From Chloroflexia bacterium (GTDB taxonomy: Bacteria; Chloroflexota; Chloroflexia; Thermomicrobiales; UBA6265), in contig JACCYK010000494.1 of assembly GCA_013696525.1 (NCBI GenBank), positions 1 to 5,011 of the forward strand: a DNA stretch of 5,011 bases. The letters run 5' to 3'. The notes under the pieces were generated by a model, which saw nothing but the letters and a program-made list of their open reading frames with translations, was not told where the DNA came from and searched no databases. Positions 1-5,011 of the stretch are shown here, one piece after another (the stretch's first letter is position 1; the number at the start of each line of letters is the position of its first letter). Made by a program: the position numbers and the translations under genes.

Positions 1-406
1 CCTGCTCGCGATCCGGGCCGGGCAGACGCGTCTGGCAGAGCATCTGCAGACGCTCGACGGCCTGCTTGGGGAGTCTGGCATCCCGGCGCGTTTCTCGCGG
101 ATCGCGACCGCCTACCGTCCGGCCGCGGCGACCGTGCGGGAGGCAATGGCCGCCGCCGAAGCCGCCTTCCTCCGCTTCGATTGGGGGGGCGTCGGCGCCG
201 CCACCGAACAGATGGCCGAGGGCGCCAGACAGCTCGAAACCACCGCCGATGCCCTCGATCGCATCGCCGGCGCGACTCCGGCCGCGCGCTCATCAGTTCC
301 TTCGAGGTACTCTCATCCCGGCCCGATCTCCATCCATCGATTCCTCGTGCGTCGACTGGGAACAGTGCGCAATCGGCTAGGACGAAACAGCCTAACCGGC
401 CGTTGA
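1..406 (+). CDS. 3' end of an unrecognised helical protein (partial)
   Basis: This frame is open from the left edge (first full codon at 2) to a TGA at 404-406, giving 134 visible residues; the true start lies outside the window. I do not recognise the family. Residues 1-90 are Ala/Leu/Glu/Arg-rich and look like amphipathic helices with coiled-coil character, for example HLQTLDGLLGES near 14-25 and ATEQMAEGARQLETTADALD near 67-86. No signal peptide or membrane segment is visible. Codons up to about position 290 end mostly in C or G. After that the tail (residues ~92-134) becomes rich in Arg, Ser and Pro with mixed third positions, as if it were non-coding DNA or a lost original C-terminus. 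No other frame takes over convincingly at that point, so a simple frameshift is not shown. The stop overlaps the -35 box of the next gene's predicted promoter. An in-frame GTG at 134 could be called as a start, but the coding-like sequence extends upstream of it. Confidence 0.5.
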   Translation, partial: LLAIRAGQTRLAEHLQTLDGLLGESGIPARFSRIATAYRPAAATVREAMAAAEAAFLRFDWGGVGAATEQMAEGARQLETTADALDRIAGATPAARSSVPSRYSHPGPISIHRFLVRRLGTVRNRLGRNSLTGR

Positions 407-431
407 CCGAAAATCTCAACTCCGTCATACT
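403..431 (+). promoter_or_regulatory. Sigma70-type promoter candidate for the LuxR regulator
   Basis: The -35 element TTGACC at 403-408 matches 5 of 6 consensus bases. After a 17-nt spacer, CATACT at 426-431 matches 4 of 6 bases of TATAAT. Transcription would start near 437-440, leaving a leader of about 30 nt before the ATG at 470. The -35 box contains the TGA that ends the upstream ORF. The surrounding 60 bp is poorer in GC than the flanking genes, as expected for a promoter. This is a motif match only; no start site is shown. Confidence 0.5.
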
Positions 432-469
432 ACCGTGGCCGATACCCTTGCTTCACTGGGTCAGCTTGT

Positions 470-2839
470 ATGCTAGCCTCCGCTCCGCTGGACCACCGAA
501 CGACCTTGCCGGTCTCGCTGACGCCGCTCGTGGGCCGTGAGGGTGAGGTTGCGGCGGTGCTTCACCTCTTGCACGATCCAGATGTGCGGCTCCTGACGCT
601 GACCGGCCCTGGCGGGGTGGGAAAGACTCGTCTGGCGCTGCGGGCTGCCGCCGATGTGGCTGGCGCCTTCGCGGGCGGTGTGTGGTTTGCCGGCCTGGCG
701 TCAGTCACGGATCCCGGATTGGTCCCTTCCGCCATCGCTCAGGCCCTCGGGATTCGCCTCGCTGGCGAGGAACTGGACGGCGACCAGCTCGCGATGCACC
801 TTCGTGGCCAGCGCCAACTGCTCGTGCTCGACAACTTCGAGCATGTGGTAGCCGCGGCCCCACGCGTGGCGGACCTTTTCGGCGAGTGCCCCGAGCTGAC
901 TGTCCTCGCCACGAGCAGGGTCCGACTCCAGATCTCCGGTGAACGCGAGCACCCGGTGCCGCCGCTCGGGTTGGCGGGGCAGGGTGACGCGGCCTCGGTC
1001 GCGGACGCGATGCGGTCGGAAGCGGTGCGGCTGTTTGTGGCGCGAGCCCAAGCCCTCAATGAGAATTTCGCGCTCACGCCCGAGAATGCCCCGGCGGTGG
1101 CCGCTATCTGTCGTCGTTTGGACGGTTTGCCGCTGGCCATCGAACTGGCCGCCGCCCGCATTAAGGTGCTGCCGCCGCTGGCACTGCGGGCCCGGCTGGA
1201 GAAGCGGTTGCCGCTGCTGATCGGCGGTGGGCGCGACGCGCCGGCCCGTCAGCGGACGATGCGCGGCGCCATCGCCTGGAGCTACGCCATCCTGAGCGAC
1301 GAGGAACAAGCGTGCTTTCGACGGCTCTCCATCTTTGCGGGCGGCTTCACGCTTGGCGCGGCAGAGATCGTGGCGGGCGGCGAGCGACTGGCGGTTGAAA
1401 CTGAAGTGGTGGCATCGCCATCGACGACGCTTGATCTCCTAGCTTCCCTCATCGACAAGAGCCTTCTGCGTCTGGAGCCGGCCTCGGAAAGGGCCGGCAT
1501 GATCGAACCGCGCTACACAATGCTGGAGACGATTCGGGAATACGGATTGGAGTGCCTGGCAGCCAGTGGCGAGGAGGAGACGACGCGCCAACTCCATGCG
1601 GCCTGGTGTTTGGCACTGGCGGAGCCGGGCTACGAAGGCATCTTAGGCGCGGATCACCGCCGGTGGGTGGCATGCCTTCACGCCGATCACGACAACCTGC
1701 GCTCGGTGCTTGGCTGGGCGCTGGCCCACGGCGAGGCTGAAGTCGCCCAACGCCTAGTGTTCGCCCTCTGCCGATTCTGGTATCTGAGCGGCCAGCTGAG
1801 CGAAGGACGGACTTGGGCGGAGCAGGCGCTGGCCAGCGATGCGGGCACCCCTCCTCCAATCCGCGCCGGGGCACTCGCGGCAACAGCATATTTGGCGTGG
1901 GCGCAACGCGATCTGTCGCGAGCCGCTGACCTCATCGCCGCCGCGCTTATCCTCTTCCGGCAGCTTGGCGACATGCCGAAGGTCGCCGTTGGCCTATACG
2001 TCGCCGGGCTGGTGGCGGAGGATCAAGGCGAGCACGATCGGGCTCAAGTCCTCCTAGAAGAAGGGTTGAAGCTGTATCGGGCTTCGGACGCGACGCTCTA
2101 CGCGGCGCACGCGATCAACGCGTTAGGGTTAGTCACGTATCGTCAGCACGGCGACCTCGACCGCGCCGAGGCGTTCTTCGAGGAGTCGCTGCGAAAAAGC
2201 CGAGAGCTCGACAACGCGTTCGCGACGGGGAATGCGCTCACCAACCTCGGCCGGATTGCCCGAGATCGCGGCGATTTCGCGCGAGCCGCCGCCCGCTACG
2301 GTGAGAGCCTTTCCCTCCACTTGATCGAAGGCGACGATGTTCGCATCGCCGGTTGTCTGAATGGACTGGCGATCACCAGCGCCCTAGCCGGGTATTGGGA
2401 GCAGGCGGCGCGGCTCTTTGGGGCGACGGCAACGCTCCGAGAGGACATTGGTGCCGCGATGCCTCGGTACGGTGGACAGCACGAGCGCGCGGTGGCAGTG
2501 ACTCGGGAAAGGTTGAACGGGGCAGCCGTCGACGCGGCCTGGTTGGCGGGCCGGGCCCTGCCGTTGCGGGAGGCGGTGGCCGAGGCGAGGGCTGTCGCGA
2601 CCGCCGTGGCGCTGGCGGTTCCCGCCACGGCGACGCCCGCCGAGCGCTTCGCTTTGACCCCGCGCGAGGTCGAAATCTTACGCTTGATTGTCACCGGCCG
2701 CTCCAACCCGGCGATCGCCGCCGACCTCTTCATCTCGGTCCGGACCGCCCAGACTCACGTCTCCAATATCCTGGCCAAGCTTCAGGTCCGCTCGCGCACG
2801 GAAGCGGCCGCTATCGCCGTTCAGCGTGGTCTCACCTGA
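470..2839 (+). CDS. STAND-type ATPase/TPR transcriptional regulator with LuxR helix-turn-helix
   Basis: This is a predicted cytoplasmic, ATP-dependent transcription regulator of 789 residues, a usual length for this architecture. An NB-ARC-like ATPase comes first: Walker [10 protein letters not shown] at 46-54, Walker [10 protein letters not shown] at 117-125, a sensor-like TVLATSR at 144-150 and the GLPLA motif at 219-223. A winged-helix-like part follows (about 268-335, around [19 protein letters not shown]). Residues ~370-650 form a helical TPR-like region, with repeats such as [14 protein letters not shown] near 561 and [14 protein letters not shown] near 601. A family-typical linker ([12 protein letters not shown], later [16 protein letters not shown]) leads to a LuxR/GerE HTH at ~727-788, with [10 protein letters not shown] and recognition helix [13 protein letters not shown]. 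By analogy with MalT-like STAND proteins, the repeats would sense a ligand or protein and ATP would set the active state. The ligand is unknown. ATG 470 is the first start after an in-frame TGA at 404 and gives the family-typical LTPLVGRE early, but its ribosome site is weak. No truncation or missing ATPase motif is seen. No specific gene name is justified. Confidence 0.95.
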   Translation: MLASAPLDHRTTLPVSLTPLVGREGEVAAVLHLLHDPDVRLLTLTGPGGVGKTRLALRAAADVAGAFAGGVWFAGLASVTDPGLVPSAIAQALGIRLAGEELDGDQLAMHLRGQRQLLVLDNFEHVVAAAPRVADLFGECPELTVLATSRVRLQISGEREHPVPPLGLAGQGDAASVADAMRSEAVRLFVARAQALNENFALTPENAPAVAAICRRLDGLPLAIELAAARIKVLPPLALRARLEKRLPLLIGGGRDAPARQRTMRGAIAWSYAILSDEEQACFRRLSIFAGGFTLGAAEIVAGGERLAVETEVVASPSTTLDLLASLIDKSLLRLEPASERAGMIEPRYTMLETIREYGLECLAASGEEETTRQLHAAWCLALAEPGYEGILGADHRRWVACLHADHDNLRSVLGWALAHGEAEVAQRLVFALCRFWYLSGQLSEGRTWAEQALASDAGTPPPIRAGALAATAYLAWAQRDLSRAADLIAAALILFRQLGDMPKVAVGLYVAGLVAEDQGEHDRAQVLLEEGLKLYRASDATLYAAHAINALGLVTYRQHGDLDRAEAFFEESLRKSRELDNAFATGNALTNLGRIARDRGDFARAAARYGESLSLHLIEGDDVRIAGCLNGLAITSALAGYWEQAARLFGATATLREDIGAAMPRYGGQHERAVAVTRERLNGAAVDAAWLAGRALPLREAVAEARAVATAVALAVPATATPAERFALTPREVEILRLIVTGRSNPAIAADLFISVRTAQTHVSNILAKLQVRSRTEAAAIAVQRGLT

Positions 2840-2841
2840 AT

Positions 2842-2885
2842 TGACCGACGCACCTACGCGGGGTACGTAGGCGGCGCGCCGGTCA
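2842..2885 (+). terminator. Imperfect hairpin directly after the regulator stop
   Basis: The structure begins 2 nt after the TGA at 2837-2839. TGACCG (2842-2847) pairs with CGGTCA (2880-2885). CGC (2849-2851) pairs with GCG (2876-2878) after an A/C mismatch. Beyond a small asymmetric internal loop, CCTACG (2853-2858) pairs with CGTAGG (2866-2871) around a 7-nt loop. That is 15 base pairs in total. No T-run follows, so it is not a classical intrinsic terminator. It could be a U-less terminator, a 3'-end stabiliser, an attenuator ahead of the ligase gene, or a dyad operator. Confidence 0.4.
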
Positions 2886-2984
2886 GCGTCCGGGAAAATC
2901 CGCCAACCGGACGATGTGCCGCTGGCCAACTGGCGCCAGGATGGGATGACGCCGACCATCGCGGGACGGCGCTGGACCGAGCCG

Positions 2985-2989
2985 GGAGG
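2985..2989 (+). promoter_or_regulatory. Shine-Dalgarno GGAGG that decides the ligase start
   Basis: GGAGG lies 7 nt upstream of GTG 2997, an ideal spacing. The upstream in-frame ATGs at 2916 and 2946 lack a comparable site, and the extra 27 residues they would add do not resemble the family's N-terminus. This site therefore supports GTG 2997 as the start. Confidence 0.8.
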
Positions 2990-2996
2990 TAGGGCG

Positions 2997-4571
2997 GTGA
3001 TCTTTCGTAGCCCGTATCCAGACGTGACGATCCCCGACATGCCGTTGGCGCCATTCGTCCTGCGCCACGCGGCGCGACTAGCCGACAAGCCGGCGCTCGT
3101 TGACGGGGTAACGGGCCACGTCCTCACCTTCGGCCGGCTCGCCGAAGCGGTGGAGCGGACGGCTGCCGGCCTGGCGGCGCGCGGCTTTCGGAAGGGGGAT
3201 GTCTTGGCCATCTCAGCTCCGAACTGCCCAGAGTTCGGGGTCGCTTTCTATGCCGCTCTCTCGCTAGGTGGTGTCGTCACGCCGGCCAACCCTGCCTTGA
3301 CCGCCGATGAGCTAGCACGGCAACTCAACGATGCGGGGGCGACGTACCTGCTGACGGTCCCTGGTTGCCTGGGGCCCGCGGTCGCGGCGGTTGAGCGGTC
3401 GAACGTGCGGGAGATCTTCGTCATCGGGCAGGCGCCAGGGGCGACTTCCTTTGCCGACCTGCACGATAGTGACGCCCTCGCCGCGGCGATCGCGATCGAG
3501 CCAAGCCACGACGTGGCGGTGCTTCCCTATTCGAGTGGGACGACCGGGCTGCCGAAGGGGGTCATGCTCACGCACGCCAACCTGGTTGCCAACACGGTCC
3601 AGGTCACTGCCGTGGAACCGCTGACGGAAGCCGATATTCTCATCGGCATCCTGCCCTTCTTCCATGTCTATGGCATGACCGTTCTCCTCAATTACGCCCT
3701 GTCCGTGGGAGCGACGGTTGTCACGCTACCGCGCTTCGAGCTCGAACAGTTCCTGCAAACCATGCAAGCCTATGGTGTCACCTATGCATATCTCGCCCCG
3801 CCGATCGTGCTGGCCCTGGCCAAACAGCCGGTGGTGGAACGGTACGACCTCTCGCGGCTTAAGATCATCACCTGCGGCGCCGCGCCGCTAAGCAGCGACA
3901 TCGCTGCTGGTTGTGAGGATCGGCTCGGATGTGTCGTCAAACAGGGCTACGGTCTGACCGAGGCGAGCCCGGTCACGCACATGAGTCCCCCGGAGTCAAA
4001 TCGAATCAAGTCCGCGTCAGTTGGCTCCCTCCTCCCGAACACTGAAGGAAAGATCGTTGATCCGGCAACTGGCGTGGCGCTCGGGGCGAATCAACAGGGG
4101 GAGATCTGGATCCGGGGGCCGCAAGTCATGCGGGGATACTTCAACCAACCGCAAGCGAGCGCGGCGATGATTGACACCGAGGGCTGGTTGCGGACGGGCG
4201 ACATCGGCTACGTTGACGAGGACGGCTTCTTCTACATCGTCGACCGGCTCAAAGAACTGATCAAGGTCAAGGGATTTCAGGTCGCTCCAGCCGAGCTGGA
4301 GGGTGTCTTGCTCGCGCATCCGGCAGTTGCCGACGCCGCCGTGATCCCGTATCCAGACGAGGAGGCGGGAGAAATACCCAAGGCGTTCGTCGTCCTTAGG
4401 GGAGCGGCAACGCCAGAGGACCTGATTGGGTTCGTTGCGGCGCGGGTGGCGCCGTACAAGAAAGTGCGACTGCTCGAAATCGTCGATCACATTCCGAAAT
4501 CGGCTTCGGGCAAGATATTGCGGCGGGTTCTGGTCGAGCGCGAACGGATCGGACAGCTCGTCCGTGGTTGA
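2997..4571 (+). CDS. Adenylate-forming acyl/aryl-CoA ligase, 4-coumarate-CoA ligase-like
   Basis: This cytoplasmic enzyme of the ANL superfamily should activate a carboxylic acid with ATP to an acyl-AMP and transfer it to CoA. Numbering from GTG 2997 (524 residues, normal for the family), the P-loop-like SSGTTGLPKGV is at 179-189 and FFHVYG at 221-226. QGYGLTEASP is at 316-325 and GEIWIRGPQVMRGYFN at 368-383. WLRTGDIGYVDEDG is at 397-410, with the ribose-binding Asp at 402 and YIVDR ending at Arg417. The hinge and CoA region KELIKVKGFQVAPAELE is at 419-435. The C-terminal PKSASGKILRR at 500-510 includes the catalytic Lys506. All core motifs are intact, so it is probably active. In plant 4CL the box II motif is GEICIRG; here Trp replaces Cys. 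The substrate (cinnamate type, other aryl acid or fatty acid) cannot be told from sequence alone. The start rests on the GGAGG and the family-like opening IFRSPYPDVTIPDMPL. The gene lies 157 bp downstream of the regulator on the same strand. Confidence 0.94.
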   Translation: MIFRSPYPDVTIPDMPLAPFVLRHAARLADKPALVDGVTGHVLTFGRLAEAVERTAAGLAARGFRKGDVLAISAPNCPEFGVAFYAALSLGGVVTPANPALTADELARQLNDAGATYLLTVPGCLGPAVAAVERSNVREIFVIGQAPGATSFADLHDSDALAAAIAIEPSHDVAVLPYSSGTTGLPKGVMLTHANLVANTVQVTAVEPLTEADILIGILPFFHVYGMTVLLNYALSVGATVVTLPRFELEQFLQTMQAYGVTYAYLAPPIVLALAKQPVVERYDLSRLKIITCGAAPLSSDIAAGCEDRLGCVVKQGYGLTEASPVTHMSPPESNRIKSASVGSLLPNTEGKIVDPATGVALGANQQGEIWIRGPQVMRGYFNQPQASAAMIDTEGWLRTGDIGYVDEDGFFYIVDRLKELIKVKGFQVAPAELEGVLLAHPAVADAAVIPYPDEEAGEIPKAFVVLRGAATPEDLIGFVAARVAPYKKVRLLEIVDHIPKSASGKILRRVLVERERIGQLVRG

Positions 4572-4605
4572 GTCGCGGTTCGGGGATGAACCCAGCGCGT
4601 CGGGC

Positions 4606-4634
4606 CGGGACGAGTCAAGCTTCGGCTCGTCCTG
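4606..4634 (+). terminator. GC-rich hairpin downstream of the ligase
   Basis: GGACGAG (4608-4614) pairs exactly with CTCGTCC (4626-4632). The stem extends outward by a G-T and a C-G pair and inward by a T-G and a C-G pair, leaving a 7-nt loop with the HindIII-type sequence AAGCTT at its start. It begins 35 nt after the ligase stop. There is no T-run afterwards, so a role in termination or mRNA stability is inferred only from position and fold. Confidence 0.4.
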
Positions 4635-4710
4635 TCGATTGGTGCGGGCTCACGTCCGGTTGAATCAAGGCAACACGGCGCGGTCGTGGTCGTGCGGGAA
4701 TTGGTAACGC

Positions 4711-4747
4711 CACGATACGCGGCGTGATCATCGCGCCACGTATCGTG
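4711..4747. terminator. 37-nt near-palindrome between convergent genes
   Basis: CACGATACG (4711-4719) is an exact reverse complement of CGTATCGTG (4739-4747). After one C/A mismatch, GGCG (4721-4724) pairs with CGCC (4734-4737). A T-G, a G-C and an A-T pair then close on a 3-nt loop, for 16 pairs in total. It lies between the + strand ligase and the - strand small ORF, where a bidirectional terminator would be expected. Neither side has a clear T-run. A protein-binding dyad or cruciform is the alternative. Confidence 0.5.
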
Positions 4748-4802
4748 ATTGGGGCTTGGGAAACGTTGTCCTGAACTGTCGCGGGCTTTGCCGTGACCGG
4801 GA

Positions 4803-5000
4803 CTAGGCGGTCCGCCCCCGCAGGACGGCCGGCCGGGCGTCGCCCGGCGCGGGGCTCGTGGTTTGGATGCGTGGCCGGCTTCGGAACGCGGCGACGAGGC
4901 CGGACCAGAATGATCGTGGCGCCGCGGTTGCCGCCAGGCGCTGGAGCACCGCTTCCGCTTCTCGTTCCCGCTGAATCAGGCGAAAGAGCTCGTGCTGCAT
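4803..5000 (-). CDS. Small unrecognised protein, 65 residues
   Basis: This - strand ORF runs from ATG (complement of 4998-5000) to TAG (complement of 4803-4805). I cannot assign a family. The N-terminal third, MQHELFRLIQREREAEAVLQ, is a charged amphipathic helix. A short hydrophobic patch with Trp follows (SFWSGLVAAF, residues ~30-39), and then a basic Pro/Ala/Arg-rich tail. No complete membrane span or signal peptide is present. The opening reminds me of the short hypothetical proteins starting M-(H/Q)-x-E-L that are frequent in Chloroflexota and Actinomycetota, but this is a recollection and not a search result. Only 11 bases upstream are visible (GTGGGCCTCAC), with at most a weak ribosome site. 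It converges with the ligase gene. Chance ORFs of this length are common in high-GC DNA, so confidence is moderate. It is supported by the non-random helix and by the absence of a competing gene on the + strand. Confidence 0.55.
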   Translation of the reverse strand: MQHELFRLIQREREAEAVLQRLAATAAPRSFWSGLVAAFRSRPRIQTTSPAPGDARPAVLRGRTA

Positions 5001-5011
5001 GTGAGGCCCAC

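Larger units (their letters stand above)
4572..4802. other. Intergenic region between convergent genes
   Basis: This 231-bp gap contains the two hairpins listed separately and no convincing coding sequence. A + strand frame running through the ligase 3' end to 4707 is a shadow ORF with poor composition. I see no clear promoter pair, tRNA or repeat family in the rest. Confidence 0.6.

Noticed and set aside
183..189. Run of seven G as a possible frameshift site in the upstream ORF
   Set aside because: The protein-like frame continues unchanged on both sides of the run, and alternative frames give Arg-rich nonsense.
404..463. TGACC...GGTCA half-sites before the regulator, echoed at 2842-2885 before the ligase, as shared operators
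   Set aside because: Spacing differs greatly (50 versus about 32 nt), and the same half-sites also occur inside the ligase coding sequence near 3954-3974, so chance is likely.
701..1309. 202-codon open frame on the - strand
   Set aside because: It lies wholly inside the regulator's ATPase region, which has clear motifs in the + frame. The opposite-strand protein has no recognisable motif and is a typical high-GC shadow.
1477..1498. GCCGGCC/GGCCGGC inverted repeat
   Set aside because: It sits inside regulator coding sequence and such short GC palindromes are expected by chance at this base composition.
2353..2844. 163-codon + strand frame overlapping the end of the regulator
   Set aside because: It is a Gly/Arg-rich shadow of the regulator's C-terminal part, which carries the recognisable LuxR HTH in the other frame.
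2841..2869. Second promoter TTGACC with a 17-nt spacer before the ligase
   Set aside because: The -35 match is good, but the -10 position reads TACGTA, which matches poorly, and it lies within the hairpin.
2930..2939. Perfect palindrome CTGGCGCCAG in the gap before the ligase, as an operator
   Set aside because: Ten bases of GC-rich palindrome are common by chance, and no second copy or link to a known regulator was seen.
2678..3211. 177-codon open frame on the - strand spanning the gap between the two main genes
   Set aside because: It overlaps the regulator's HTH and the ligase N-terminus, both well supported, and its composition is Arg/Ala/Pro-rich without motifs.
4832..4848. GCCGGGC/GCCCGGC hairpin with a 3-nt loop as a terminator
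   Set aside because: It falls inside the probable small - strand ORF and is short and purely GC, so it gives no independent support for termination.

Overview
This is a high-GC bacterial window with two complete genes on the + strand, the 3' end of a third, and a probable small gene on the - strand. The gene style suggests Chloroflexota (Thermomicrobia-like) or possibly Actinomycetota: a large STAND-type ATPase/TPR/LuxR regulator, a 4-coumarate-CoA-ligase-like enzyme, and strong C/G preference at third codon positions. This placement rests on impression and was not tested by any search.

Layout. Positions 1-406 hold the 3' end of an unrecognised, Ala-rich helical protein. Its last ~45 codons look much less like coding sequence. 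A good sigma70-type promoter candidate (TTGACC, 17-nt spacer, CATACT) overlaps its stop codon and faces a 789-residue regulator at 470-2839. That regulator carries an NB-ARC-like ATPase, a TPR-like helical region and a C-terminal LuxR-type helix-turn-helix. A 157-bp gap follows, containing a long imperfect hairpin directly after the regulator stop. Next is a 524-residue adenylate-forming acyl/aryl-CoA ligase, best started at GTG 2997 behind a strong GGAGG. A 231-bp gap follows, with two GC-rich hairpins, one of them a 37-nt near-palindrome. The window closes with a 65-codon ORF on the - strand that converges on the ligase.

How the parts may work together. The regulator resembles MalT-like/STAND switches, in which ATP binding and an inducer sensed through the helical repeats allow DNA binding. 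The nearest same-strand neighbour is a CoA ligase that would activate a carboxylic acid. Local control of the ligase by the regulator is therefore plausible, but only gene order supports it. The hairpin between them suggests that they are either separate transcripts or one transcript with reduced read-through. I see no RNA gene, CRISPR array, insertion sequence or recognisable novel multi-gene system. Most of the window is ordinary, and the points worth checking are start sites, intergenic structures and the two edge ORFs.
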